Shown piece after piece: positions 52,429 through 62,264 of a DNA stretch of 64,000 nt. The notes under the pieces are model-generated. The model did no database searches. It was not told the DNA's origin and saw only the letters and a list, made by a program, of their open reading frames with translations. Position 1 is the stretch's first letter; every line of letters begins with the position of its first letter. Origin of the DNA: Opacimonas immobilis (GTDB lineage Bacteria; Pseudomonadota; Gammaproteobacteria; Enterobacterales; Alteromonadaceae); NCBI RefSeq assembly GCF_048282545.1, contig NZ_CP182485.1:372001-436000 (forward strand), written 5' to 3'. Made by a program: the position numbers and the translations under genes.

Positions 52429-55419
52429 CTATAGGTTGTTGATACGAACACCCACTGCATATCGAGGACCGTATTGACCTGCAAACAAGAACTGCTCTTC
52501 AAAACGACCGAAGTGCTGTTCTGTCTCATTCGTCAAGTTAATCCCTTCAGCAAATACAGTAATGTTTTCTGTAACATCATAGTTAATGCTGATATCCCAT
52601 TGACCATACTCTTTTGCGAATTGAGGCGGAACATCCAAAGTACCTTGAGATTGACCTTGACCAATCAGATACTCCTCACGCCAAGCATAGGTTAAACGAA
52701 CCGATAAAACATCGTCTTCATAGAACGCAGTAAAGTTTGCTGAATCACTTAATCCAGGCAGTACTTTTTGAGCTGCTAGAATATAAGGATTATACTTCAC
52801 ATCTCCGTCAACAAAGGTCGCATTGGTTGAAATACCAAGACCTGTGTCGCCAAATACGTGTTGTACTGCAATTTCAACACCGTTGGTTTCACGTTCATCG
52901 ACGTTCTCAGGTGAGCTTAAACGCCAAGTGATGAGGGGATCGGATGAAGGATCAGGCTCAATTGCTCCACTTGCGTTCGCAAATCCACCGGCAACTAGCT
53001 CGTTAAAGATAGCTGTATCAGTCGCTTGTTCACCGCGGCCAGTAATCGCAGCCGCCGCATCGTTCCAACGTTGACCTAAATAGATATCATGTAAACCATC
53101 GATTTGTACGTCTACTGTTGACGTCTCAATCCAATCATCTACTGATTTCCAGAAACCGCCAACCGCTACGTAACTAGCATCGTCGTAATAGTATTCTAAA
53201 GTCAAATCAATATTGGTAGATTGGAACGGCAACAAGTTTGTGTTACCACGACCACCGGTGCGAGCACCGATTTTTGGGCTACCCGATAAAGATAAACCGC
53301 CTAATAATGAACCTAAAGGCGCTCGAGTAATGGTTTTACCAGCAGAGAAACGACCTACCAAGTCGTCGCTTAGATCCACTTTAATATCTAAATTAGGAAG
53401 TAATAAGTCATAACCACCAGCATTAGATACCTCTTGGATACCAGCAAAATCAGTAATCCACTCAGAGGGTGCAACCCAGTTCACTTGGCGAGCAATGTTA
53501 CTTTGTGATGGACTGATGACATCAGTCTCTTCATAACGCAAGCCAGCATTTAGGACAACGTAATAATCTGATACATCAAACTCCCATGTGGTATTGATGT
53601 ACGCACTGATTGTTTCTTCTTCCACAGATGATGTTGTGTTAGTTGTGTAGTACGGATCAATGACATACTCATTTTCACCCACAAACTCTGCAGTAATGTT
53701 TGCTAATTGACGAGCTAACGCTTCATCATAATCAAATGTCCAGTAATAGTTAGGACTCAATGAAGCACCACCGCCTGCGAATTGATCAAGCAAACCAGAG
53801 GTTGAGTTGAGTGTAAACATGCTGTCTGGGAAAATTTGCGTATAGCTTGGTAAGAAACCTGGGCCACCGCGCAAACCTGACCAGCCACTTGTGCCCGTAA
53901 GAACCTGTTTAGTATAGCTTGCACCCGCTAAAATCTTAGTTAAAGCAGGGGCAAAATCATACTCAGGTAAATACTCAAAACGCAGCTGAGCTTGTTCAAT
54001 TTCAGACTCACCAGGTGAGTGAAGGAACTGACTGAAGTTAGAATCAATTTCTGAAGCCAATAATTGATTCGTACCGTTATTCCACATCACATTGAATTGT
54101 GGAATATCACCAGTTAAGTATGAATACTCTTTATAGTCTAGCGCTGCAGAGCCAAGGATAATCTGGCCTGAACTACGCAAACCTGGGTCAGCACCATTAT
54201 CAATGGTAATATATGAATCGTGGTAATCAAACTCAATGTTCAGTGCATCGGATGCCGCAAAATCAACATTGAAACCGAACGATCGCATCTCAAACTCTGT
54301 AGTATCACGAGTGGCCGTAAAGGACCCATCGTCTCCAGAGATATTGGCGTATAGAGCCGTACCGTTTTCATCAAGCTGATATGAGTTGATGTTAGAACCG
54401 AAGTTATTCCATATACCCCAACCAATAGAGTTGCGACCTGTGGTGACTTTACTGATGGTGTAATCAGAGGTTAATACAAGGTCATCGGTTGCGGCAAATT
54501 GGAACGTAAATTGAGAGTTTTCGCGATTACGCGAGATATTCTCAATCCCGTAGTTCATATCCTTCGGAAAGAAGTGGGCAGCAGTAGGCTGCAACACACC
54601 ATCCAGATCCGGTGCCATGAAATTCTTAACCAGTTCGCCATTTGCATCAACAGGACGTGCATCAATCGCGTCATTACCGTCTAGGTTAGGTAATGACTGA
54701 TTAGCTTGCCAGCCTTGAATACCCGCTGTTTGTTTTTGAAAATCACGACGCGCACTGGAAAAGGTTGCCGCAAAACCAATGCGATCATCGGCAAATGTCT
54801 GACTCCATAGCGCAGCAATTTCAGGGATATAATCATCACCTTCCACATTTGAACTGTCATGGTTCATTTTGGCGGTTACCGAATACTGTAATCCAGGTTG
54901 TGACAGCGGTTTCGCTGTCACAATATTAACTGTAGCACCCAGACCACCCGAAGGTAAATCTGCGCGTGCCGTCTTATAAAGCTCAAGTGCACTGACACCT
55001 TCAGACGCTAAGTTCTCAAAGTTGAACGAACGCGAAAAGCCCGTCGTTGGCATTTGGCGACCATTCAATGTCACAAGGTTAAAATCAGGACCAAAACCAC
55101 GTACTGTGATCTGGCTACCTTCACCGTTGGCTCGGCTAACGGATACACCTGTAATACGTTGCAGTGATTCAGCTAAGTTCGTATCGGGGAATTTACCCAT
55201 TTCTTCAGCCACAATCGCGTCAACAACGCCCTGATTGTCACGCTTGATGTCAGCAGAGCGAATCAAGCTTCCCTTGATGCCTTTTACTGAAATGACTTCA
55301 ACGTTGTCATCGCTACTTGCATCTTCTTGCGCCACAACTGGTAGCGCGAGAGACGCGCCCATCAACATTGCAATTGATGCGGCGAGTTTAGTTTGTGTAA
55401 ATGTATTATTTTTCATCAT
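52429..55419 (-). CDS. TonB-dependent receptor of the glucan locus
   Basis: 996 residues. The signal peptide ends PVVAQ (about 30). The TonB box region (VEVISVKGIKGSLIRSADIK) and plug follow (EEMGKFPDTNLAESLQRITG, ITVRGFGPDFNLVTLNGR). The barrel ends in YAVGVRINNL. This class of long receptor with KGIKGSL after the TonB box accompanies polysaccharide-degrading enzymes in marine gammaproteobacteria and imports oligosaccharides. It follows the GH16 gene by 23 bp in one transcript. Confidence 0.93.
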   Translation of the reverse strand: MMKNNTFTQTKLAASIAMLMGASLALPVVAQEDASSDDNVEVISVKGIKGSLIRSADIKRDNQGVVDAIVAEEMGKFPDTNLAESLQRITGVSVSRANGEGSQITVRGFGPDFNLVTLNGRQMPTTGFSRSFNFENLASEGVSALELYKTARADLPSGGLGATVNIVTAKPLSQPGLQYSVTAKMNHDSSNVEGDDYIPEIAALWSQTFADDRIGFAATFSSARRDFQKQTAGIQGWQANQSLPNLDGNDAIDARPVDANGELVKNFMAPDLDGVLQPTAAHFFPKDMNYGIENISRNRENSQFTFQFAATDDLVLTSDYTISKVTTGRNSIGWGIWNNFGSNINSYQLDENGTALYANISGDDGSFTATRDTTEFEMRSFGFNVDFAASDALNIEFDYHDSYITIDNGADPGLRSSGQIILGSAALDYKEYSYLTGDIPQFNVMWNNGTNQLLASEIDSNFSQFLHSPGESEIEQAQLRFEYLPEYDFAPALTKILAGASYTKQVLTGTSGWSGLRGGPGFLPSYTQIFPDSMFTLNSTSGLLDQFAGGGASLSPNYYWTFDYDEALARQLANITAEFVGENEYVIDPYYTTNTTSSVEEETISAYINTTWEFDVSDYYVVLNAGLRYEETDVISPSQSNIARQVNWVAPSEWITDFAGIQEVSNAGGYDLLLPNLDIKVDLSDDLVGRFSAGKTITRAPLGSLLGGLSLSGSPKIGARTGGRGNTNLLPFQSTNIDLTLEYYYDDASYVAVGGFWKSVDDWIETSTVDVQIDGLHDIYLGQRWNDAAAAITGRGEQATDTAIFNELVAGGFANASGAIEPDPSSDPLITWRLSSPENVDERETNGVEIAVQHVFGDTGLGISTNATFVDGDVKYNPYILAAQKVLPGLSDSANFTAFYEDDVLSVRLTYAWREEYLIGQGQSQGTLDVPPQFAKEYGQWDISINYDVTENITVFAEGINLTNETEQHFGRFEEQFLFAGQYGPRYAVGVRINNL

Positions 55420-55442
55420 TTGTACTCTCTATGCTCCAGTCA

Positions 55443-58400
55443 TTACTCAGAATCAGTAACAACGATATTTTTCACGATCACTGGTGCATCCCGTGTATCA
55501 ACGTACATCAGTAATGAGCTGTAATTATTTGCCGCATCTTGTGCTGGCACAGTTATGGTGTAAGTATTTTCATCAACACCACTCACCGTTATAGTGCCTG
55601 CGTCGAATGCAGGGTTTACATCAGGATATGGAGCTTTTTCAAAACGGAAGCGCACGTCAGCAGGAGTGCCATCACCTGGTATGGCTCCAGTAAATGTAAT
55701 TGTGCCACCCGTTGCAAAATTAAATGGATACAAATCCGCGTTATCGTTTGCGAAACCTGCCCATTCTACTGCTGTAGCAGGAACAGTATAAGTGTCACCA
55801 TCTTTTACTGCACCTGAATCTGCAAATGGTTGCATTACAGCAGTTGCAACTGCTTCACCAGCCGCAGGGTTCTCTGACACCACAATATTTGTAATTATTA
55901 CAGGCGTATCACGTGTATCTACATACATCAATAATGAGCTGTAGTTTTCTTCTGCAGGACGAGCTTCTATATTAATTGTATAAGTTGTTGCTGTTGTCGT
56001 ACTTACCGAAACAGAACCTGCATCGAACGCAGGATTTACATCAGGGTAAGGTGCGTTTTCGAAACGGAAACGCACGTCAGCCTGAGCCCCACCCTCAGGT
56101 AACGCTGCAGTAAACGTAATGGTACCGCCGTTGGCAAAATTAAATGGGTACAGCTCCGCATTGTCATTTGCAAACCCTGCCCACTCTACTGCGCTAGTAG
56201 GGACGGTGTAAGTATCACCGTCCTTAATTGCACCCGAATCTGCAAAGGGTTGCATTACTGCATTTGCTGCTGTGACCGTCGCTTCAGCTTCTGTTACTAC
56301 TATATTGGTAATAGTAACTGGAGCATCACGGGTATCCACATACATCAACAATGAACTGTAGTTTTCATCTGCTGGACGAGCTTCTACCGTAATGGTATAC
56401 GAGGTCGGAGTTGATGCATCAACAGTCACGCTACCTGCGTTAAACGCTGGATTGACGTCAGGATAGGGTGCGTTTTCGAAACGGAAACGAACATCTGCAG
56501 TAGCACCACCCTCTGGGATAGAAGCAGTAAATGTAATTGTACCGCCATTTGCGAAATTGAAGGGATACAAATCAGCATTATCGTTTGCAAATCCAGCCCA
56601 GTCCACTGCCGCTGCAGGAACGGTGTAAGTATCACCGTCCTTCACAGCACCTGAATCCGCAAATGGTTGCATCACAGCCGTAGCAACTTCCTCACCAGGC
56701 ATTGGCGTTTCAGTTACCTCAATATTTGTAATAATCACCGGCGTATCGCGCGTGTCAACATACATTAATAGAGAGCTGTAATTTTCTTCTGCTGGACGAG
56801 CTTCGACATTAATTGTGTACGTTGTCGGAGTCGTAGTACTAACAGAAATTGTACCCGCATCAAATGCAGGGTTTACATCTGGGTAAGGTGCATTTTCAAA
56901 ACGGAAACGAACGTCAGCCTGTGCTCCACCTTCAGGTAACGCTGCAGTAAACGTAATGGTACCGCCGTTTGCAAAATTAAATGGATATAACGTTGCATTG
57001 TCATTCGCGAAACCAGCCCACTCTACTGCATCATTTGGAACAGTATAAGTATCGCCGTCTTTCACTGCGCCTGAATCAGCAAATGGTTGCATGACCGCAT
57101 ATGGTGAGCTTGAACCACCAGTGTCGCCACCAGTATCACCGCCTGTGTCGCCACCAGCGTCACCACCTGTGTTACCACCGGCTGGTAATTCTAGGTCGCC
57201 AATTTGATATTGAGTCACAACAACATTAGATACATTGACTGGCGCATCACGGTCGTTGAGATACATCAAGAAAGAGCTATATGTATTTTCCGCATCTTGT
57301 GCTGGAATCTCAATGGTATAGGTTGCTTCTGCACCTGATACAAACACTGGACCCACACCAAATGTTGGATTGACGTCTGGATACGGATTAAATTCAAACA
57401 CAAAGCGTACATTCGCACCCGAGCTGCCTTCCGGGGCTGAACCAGTGAAGGTAATTTTGCCGCCGTTAGGGAACTGCAACGGATACATAGTATCAGTCAT
57501 GTTTGCAAAACCAGCCCAATCTTCTGCCCCAGTTGGGAACACAAAAGTGCCCTCGGTAACTGACGCGTTACCAAATGCCTCAGTAAACGCCGCTGGGTCA
57601 GTTTCTACATCAGCAGCAACTGCACCTGCTTGACCTTTTTGAGTCACAACGACATCGGTAATGGTTACCGGCGCATCTTGAGTATTTAGATACATCAAGA
57701 ATGAGCTATATGTATTACCCGCATCTTGTGCAGGGAATTCAACTGTATAAGTCGTTAATTCAGTGGTATTTACTGTCACCACGTCTGTGCCAAAGGTTGG
57801 ATTCACATCTGGATATGGGTTGAATTCAAAGACATAGCGTACATCAACTGCCACACCACCTTCTGGAATCGCCGCACGGAATGTAACTTTACCGCCGTTC
57901 GGGAATTCCATTGGGTAGATGCTATCATTTAAGTTAGCAAAACCAGCCCATGCCTCAGCCCCTGTGGGGAAGAGATAAGTGTTACCATCTGTGATAGACG
58001 CATTACCAAACGCTTCGGTAAACGCTGCAGGATCGTAATCCACGTCTGGCGTACCCGCCGAGATGCCTTTTTGCGTAACCACGACATTAGTAATGTTTAC
58101 TGGTGCATCTTGGGTATTAAGGTACAGCAAGAATGATGAATACGTATTCTCTGCATCTTGCGCAGGTAATTCAATTGTATAAGTACGAGCTTCCGAACCG
58201 GATACCGTGACTACATCCGAACCAAAGGTTGGATTGACGTCTGGATATGGGTTAAATTCGAATACGAAACGCACATCTACGTCAGGGCTACCTTCAGGCA
58301 CAAATGCCGTGAAGCTAATTGAACCACCATTCGGGAATTGCATTGGGTAAATGCTGTCATTTAAGTTAGCAAAACCAGCCCATGCTTCTGCCCCTGTTGG

Positions 58401-60164
58401 GAAAATAAACGTGTTATCAGTGACCGATGCATTACCGAATGCTTCAGTAAACGCTGCTGGTTCATACACAACATCAGGCGTTCCACCCGTTGCTGCGCCG
58501 TCTAAAATGGCAACATTGTCCATACGGAATACCGCACCAGCACCACGCATCCACTCTGGGAATACCATAATGACATCAAGTGAAGTCAAATCAACACCAG
58601 CTGCTTGAATGTCAGCAAGTGGGATTTGATATGTTGTCCATTGACCCACACTTGGTGCTGGGCCAAAGTTAGACAACGGCTGTTCCCATGCTCCTGCATT
58701 TCCTTCATCTGCTTCTATTTTAAACATCCAACGTGCGTCAGCATCGGTCGGCTGTGACATGACCTTGACGTCAAATGTTACATAACCACTTTCAGCCATG
58801 GCCAGAGCATTATGTGGCGCCGCAGAAATACCTAATGAAGGATCTTGTGGTAAGAACAAAGAACGCGTAATGAAACCAAATACCGTGCCGTTTGCACCGC
58901 CTGATTCAGATACGGTGAACTCGTAAACATTGCCACGAGCCGCGTCGTCAGCGACCAATGCAGGAGTGGTGCCGCCGCAGCAGTCCCAAGCCACCCAGCT
59001 TAAGTTTGTTTCATCATCAAAAATAGTAATAGGATCCGGTTCGCCGGCAGAAAGTGTTGGAGAAGGTGCTTTACCTGAAACAAGTTTACCACCATCTTCT
59101 ACTGGCACATTATAACCTGGCGCCGTCGTTTCACAGCCACGACCTGTTTGTGGGTCTGCTGCACATTGATACACGCGAACATAATCAATTTCATATGTTT
59201 GACCTGCACCAGTAAACATCGTCGGATCAACACCACCTTCATTGACTGATGACGGCCACGAACCACCTACTGCAAGGTTCAAAATCAAGAAGAAATCTTG
59301 GTCAAAAGGAGCAGAAGAGTAATCTGTCTCTAATTGACCCGTCGCAATATCATAGAGTTCAGCATACCAACCGCGATGACGTAAACCTGTTACCTCGCCG
59401 CTTGAATTAGTTCGCAACTCAGACTGTCTTTGGGTCGCATACAATACGTCATTGAAGTACCAACGAATTTCACCCTCTTGCCATTCAATTGCATAGCGAT
59501 TGAACGAATCAGCTGGGTTACTTGATGGCGTATGAGCCGCACCAGAAAAATCACTGCTTGGTCCAGCGCCATAATGAATCGTGCCATAGATATTAGTTTC
59601 CTCAGAACCATCGGCACGGTCTGCGCCAAGGTTGACTGCTTCGACAATATCGACTTCACCAGACTTCGGCCAGCCGCCGTATACAGAATCTGTCGGCATC
59701 ATCCAAAAGGCAGGCCATGTACCTTGACCTTTTGGCAATTTTGCACGCATCTCAATACGACCGTACTTAAAGTCGCCTTTGTATTGAGTATTTAGTCGGG
59801 CTGAGGTGTAATCATCATCACTATCACCTGTGGCACCTTCATTGAGTTTGGCTACAATTTTTAGTGTGCCGTCAGAGACAAACGAGTTCTCTGCGGAATC
59901 AGTGTAGCACTGAAGTTCTTGGTTGCCGCCGCCGTCACAGTTGACTTCGTGGGACCATTTTTCTGCATCGATGGCATTGCCATCAAATTCGTCTGCCCAA
60001 ACTAGCTGCCAATCAGTGACAGGTTGTATTGGATTGACAGTTGTAATATCAGTAACTGTCGCTGAATCACTGGCACTGCCACCACAACCGACAAGGGTTG
60101 CTGCGGCTAAAATCGCTGCGATTCTTGATTTATTCAAGAGTGTTTTCTTCATTGTCATGCCCAT
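55443..60164 (-). CDS. GH16 laminarinase lipoprotein with galactose-binding-like domain and seven repeated modules
   Basis: 1573 residues. Lipobox LVGC (Cys27). GH16 catalytic domain about 50-335 with the nucleophile/acid motif GEVDIVE (Glu170, Asp172, Glu175), endo-beta-1,3-glucanase type. A galactose-binding-like CBM domain lies at about 360-557. Then three repeats of one subtype (564-700, 706-843, 852-985), a Gly-Asp linker (996-1020), and four repeats of a second subtype (1022-1152, 1162-1292, 1301-1431, 1441-1573). Every repeat holds WAGFAN and PYPDVNP. I cannot assign the repeats to a CBM family; glucan binding is inferred. ATG 60164 lacks a clear SD; MTM and MKK starts two and four codons later are possible. 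Confidence 0.9.
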   Translation of the reverse strand: MGMTMKKTLLNKSRIAAILAAATLVGCGGSASDSATVTDITTVNPIQPVTDWQLVWADEFDGNAIDAEKWSHEVNCDGGGNQELQCYTDSAENSFVSDGTLKIVAKLNEGATGDSDDDYTSARLNTQYKGDFKYGRIEMRAKLPKGQGTWPAFWMMPTDSVYGGWPKSGEVDIVEAVNLGADRADGSEETNIYGTIHYGAGPSSDFSGAAHTPSSNPADSFNRYAIEWQEGEIRWYFNDVLYATQRQSELRTNSSGEVTGLRHRGWYAELYDIATGQLETDYSSAPFDQDFFLILNLAVGGSWPSSVNEGGVDPTMFTGAGQTYEIDYVRVYQCAADPQTGRGCETTAPGYNVPVEDGGKLVSGKAPSPTLSAGEPDPITIFDDETNLSWVAWDCCGGTTPALVADDAARGNVYEFTVSESGGANGTVFGFITRSLFLPQDPSLGISAAPHNALAMAESGYVTFDVKVMSQPTDADARWMFKIEADEGNAGAWEQPLSNFGPAPSVGQWTTYQIPLADIQAAGVDLTSLDVIMVFPEWMRGAGAVFRMDNVAILDGAATGGTPDVVYEPAAFTEAFGNASVTDNTFIFPTGAEAWAGFANLNDSIYPMQFPNGGSISFTAFVPEGSPDVDVRFVFEFNPYPDVNPTFGSDVVTVSGSEARTYTIELPAQDAENTYSSFLLYLNTQDAPVNITNVVVTQKGISAGTPDVDYDPAAFTEAFGNASITDGNTYLFPTGAEAWAGFANLNDSIYPMEFPNGGKVTFRAAIPEGGVAVDVRYVFEFNPYPDVNPTFGTDVVTVNTTELTTYTVEFPAQDAGNTYSSFLMYLNTQDAPVTITDVVVTQKGQAGAVAADVETDPAAFTEAFGNASVTEGTFVFPTGAEDWAGFANMTDTMYPLQFPNGGKITFTGSAPEGSSGANVRFVFEFNPYPDVNPTFGVGPVFVSGAEATYTIEIPAQDAENTYSSFLMYLNDRDAPVNVSNVVVTQYQIGDLELPAGGNTGGDAGGDTGGDTGGDTGGSSSPYAVMQPFADSGAVKDGDTYTVPNDAVEWAGFANDNATLYPFNFANGGTITFTAALPEGGAQADVRFRFENAPYPDVNPAFDAGTISVSTTTPTTYTINVEARPAEENYSSLLMYVDTRDTPVIITNIEVTETPMPGEEVATAVMQPFADSGAVKDGDTYTVPAAAVDWAGFANDNADLYPFNFANGGTITFTASIPEGGATADVRFRFENAPYPDVNPAFNAGSVTVDASTPTSYTITVEARPADENYSSLLMYVDTRDAPVTITNIVVTEAEATVTAANAVMQPFADSGAIKDGDTYTVPTSAVEWAGFANDNAELYPFNFANGGTITFTAALPEGGAQADVRFRFENAPYPDVNPAFDAGSVSVSTTTATTYTINIEARPAEENYSSLLMYVDTRDTPVIITNIVVSENPAAGEAVATAVMQPFADSGAVKDGDTYTVPATAVEWAGFANDNADLYPFNFATGGTITFTGAIPGDGTPADVRFRFEKAPYPDVNPAFDAGTITVSGVDENTYTITVPAQDAANNYSSLLMYVDTRDAPVIVKNIVVTDSE
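55446..57101 (-). repeat. tandem repeats, four copies of about 417-420 bp inside the GH16 gene
   Basis: Start markers MQPFADSGA recur at residues 1025, 1165, 1304 and 1444, a period of about 140 residues. The copies are near-identical over stretches such as PFNFANGGTITFTA and RFRFENAPYPDVNPAF, also at DNA level, pointing to recent duplication. Confidence 0.9.
57208..58475 (-). repeat. tandem repeats, three copies of about 430 bp inside the GH16 gene
   Basis: AFTEAFGNAS recurs at residues 571, 714 and 859. Each copy shares VFEFNPYPDVNPTFG and YSSFLxYLN with its neighbours and is a diverged relative of the four-copy set downstream, so the array expanded in at least two phases. Confidence 0.9.
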
Positions 60165-60196
60165 TACAAACAGTGGTTGTTTTTGTGCTTCGAAAT

Positions 60197-60210
60197 TGTA
60201 AGCGCTTTCA
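60197..60210 (-). promoter_or_regulatory. LacI-type operator 1 of GH16-TonB receptor
   Basis: TGTAAGCGCTTTCA, 33 bp before the GH16 start, the same palindrome as before the sugar MFS gene. Confidence 0.8.
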
Positions 60211-60244
60211 TTAATTATGCAAAAAATAAGCGAATAATCAAAAA

Positions 60245-60258
60245 TGTAAGCGCTTCCA
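60245..60258 (-). promoter_or_regulatory. LacI-type operator 2 of GH16-TonB receptor
   Basis: TGTAAGCGCTTCCA, 48 bp from operator 1, so two sites could be bridged by one LacI-type tetramer or read by two dimers. Confidence 0.78.
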
Positions 60259-60435
60259 CCCTCGGATTATAACCTTGTGAGTGTAAAGGTCAAGGTGCAA
60301 TGTTAAAAAAAAGTAACAACATTATGACGAAAAAGTGTGCGCACTCTAATCATTAACAAGCTCTTAACCCCTTCTCTTGTCATTTGTAAGGCCTTCCTTC
60401 ATACTGAATAAAATTATGTATGAACAAGCTATCAC

Positions 60436-60675
60436 GTGACACAACAACAACCCAACAACCCTCTTCATGGCATAAAGCTGGAACAAATAGTGACTGAACT
60501 ACAGGCCCATTACGGCTGGTCTCCTCTGTATGCCCGAATCCGCATCAACTGTTTTAGCAAAGACCCTTCGATCAAATCGTCACTGAAGTTTTTGCGACGC
60601 ACTCCTTGGGCGAGGGATAAAGTGGAAGCCTTGTATCTCGAGACATTCTTTGGTGACAAAAAAGGGAGCGTTTAG
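60436..60675 (+). CDS. VF530 family (DUF2132) protein
   Basis: 79 residues from GTG 60436; a TGA five codons before it rules out an earlier start. NNPLHGIKLEQIVTELQAHY, INCFSKDPSIKSSLKFLRRT and PWARDKVEALYL are the full VF530 signature, a small fold with suggested DNA binding. No operon partner. A terminator overlaps its stop codon. Confidence 0.9.
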   Translation: MTQQQPNNPLHGIKLEQIVTELQAHYGWSPLYARIRINCFSKDPSIKSSLKFLRRTPWARDKVEALYLETFFGDKKGSV

Positions 60676-60684
60676 CTCCCTTTT
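60660..60684. terminator. bidirectional terminator between VF530 and gnd
   Basis: Perfect 10-bp arms AAAAGGGAGC/GCTCCCTTTT with a five-base loop that contains the start of the VF530 stop codon. Confidence 0.9.
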
Positions 60685-60687
60685 GTT

Positions 60688-62160
60688 TTACACATCGTAA
60701 GTCGTTGAGGCAGTATCGCCACCGCGTCCTGTCCAATTGGTATGGTGGAATTCACCACGAGGACCATCTAAACGCTCATAGGTGTGCGCACCAAAATAAT
60801 CGCGTTGTGCTTGTAATAGGTTAGCAGGCAGTCGAGCTGTGCGATACGAATCAAAATAATTCAATGCCGCTGATAAACAAGGCGTCGGAATGCCTACACT
60901 AATCGATTGACCTAACACCTGGCGCAGACCGCTTTGTGCATTCTGCACTGTCTCACTAAAGTAGGGATCAAGCAACAAGTTAGACAATTCGGGATTGTTA
61001 TCATAGGCAACTTTGATGTTGTCTAAGAAGGCCGAGCGAATAATACAACCGCCACGCCACATTAATGCGATGCCACCATAGTTAAGGTGCCAGCCAAACT
61101 CTTTGGCCGCTTCAGTCATCAAATCATAGCCTTGGGCGTATGAAATCATTTTCGCCATCAGCAATGCCTGACGTAAACTTTCTAAAAAGGATTGTTTGTC
61201 GCCAGTAAATTTAGCTTTTGACGGACCAGATAACACCGATGAAGCCGCTACACGTGCATCTTTTTGTGCACTGATACAACGCGCAAATACCGATTCAGCG
61301 ATTAAAGTAAGAGGGATCCCTAACTCCAGCGCCGTCACCCCGGTCCATTTCCCGGTACCTTTTTGGCCAGCCGTGTCGAGGATTTTTTCAACCAATGGTG
61401 AGCCATCTGTATCTTTATAACGACAAATATCAATACTGATATCAATTAAGTAAGAATCGAGCTCAGTCTTCGACCACTCTTCTAGTACATCAGCGATTTC
61501 GTCTGAATTCAAACCGACCACGTCATGCATAATATGATATGCCTCACAAATCAGCTGCATATCACCATATTCGATTCCGTTGTGCACCATTTTGACAAAG
61601 TGGCCAGCGCCGTCTTCACCGACCCAGTCACAACATGGCGCTTGCTCCCCCGTTGCAGTATCGGTTACTTTGGCTGAGATATTTTGGAAAATGTCTTTGA
61701 CGCTGTGCCACGCCTCTGGGGCACCGCCTGGCATGATTGAAGGACCGGTTAACGCACCTTCTTCACCACCTGAAACGCCAGTACCAATAAAGTGTAAGCC
61801 TTTTTCACGTAAATACTGAGTGCGTCGATTAGTATCTGGATAATGCGTGTTGCCGCCATCAATGATGATGTCACCGGGTTCTAAATGTGGGATGAGCTTT
61901 TCGATAAAATCATCGACTGGTTGGCCAGCTTTGACCATTAGCATGACCTTACGGGGTTTTTCTAACGACGCAACAAACTCAGGTATGTCCTTTGCACCGC
62001 GAATGGTTTTACCTTGAGCTCGACCATTTAGAAACTTTTCCACTTTGTCATAAGAACGGTTAAAGGCGGTGACTGTATAGCCTTTGGATGCCATATTCAG
62101 AATGAGATTTTCCCCCATTACAGCCAAACCCACTAAACCAATATCCGACAATGCTTTCAT
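60688..62160 (-). CDS. gnd: 6-phosphogluconate dehydrogenase, decarboxylating
   Basis: 490 residues from ATG 62160 (MKALSDIGLVGLAVMGENL), which has GGAG seven bases upstream; a 21-codon upstream extension is not homologous. It oxidises 6-phosphogluconate to ribulose 5-phosphate with NADP+. NADP site GLAVMGENL, substrate signature IIDGGNTHYPDTNRR, GVSGGEEGA, and catalytic Lys in HFVKMVHNGIEYGDMQ. C-terminal RDYFGAHTYERLDGPRG is standard. Follows the fructokinase gene. Confidence 0.96.
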   Translation of the reverse strand: MKALSDIGLVGLAVMGENLILNMASKGYTVTAFNRSYDKVEKFLNGRAQGKTIRGAKDIPEFVASLEKPRKVMLMVKAGQPVDDFIEKLIPHLEPGDIIIDGGNTHYPDTNRRTQYLREKGLHFIGTGVSGGEEGALTGPSIMPGGAPEAWHSVKDIFQNISAKVTDTATGEQAPCCDWVGEDGAGHFVKMVHNGIEYGDMQLICEAYHIMHDVVGLNSDEIADVLEEWSKTELDSYLIDISIDICRYKDTDGSPLVEKILDTAGQKGTGKWTGVTALELGIPLTLIAESVFARCISAQKDARVAASSVLSGPSKAKFTGDKQSFLESLRQALLMAKMISYAQGYDLMTEAAKEFGWHLNYGGIALMWRGGCIIRSAFLDNIKVAYDNNPELSNLLLDPYFSETVQNAQSGLRQVLGQSISVGIPTPCLSAALNYFDSYRTARLPANLLQAQRDYFGAHTYERLDGPRGEFHHTNWTGRGGDTASTTYDV

Positions 62161-62264
62161 GCATGTGCTCCAAACAAATGAAAAAGGAATAAAAAGATGC
62201 GTAATTATGACGTAATCACGCACCTAACACAAACAAATCGAATACTGGGTATAGGTTCTCTGAA

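Noticed and set aside
52236..52442. Plus-strand frame of 68 codons between GH3 and the TonB receptor
   Set aside because: It runs through a terminator into the receptor gene, has no ribosome site and no family resemblance.
57080..57180. Short GGD-coding direct repeats that could be taken for a CRISPR or VNTR element
   Set aside because: They encode a flexible Gly-Asp linker within the GH16 protein; no spacer structure and no cas genes.
55446..58475. Long direct repeats first considered as insertion sequences
   Set aside because: They stay in frame within one gene, lack terminal inverted repeats and code no transposase.
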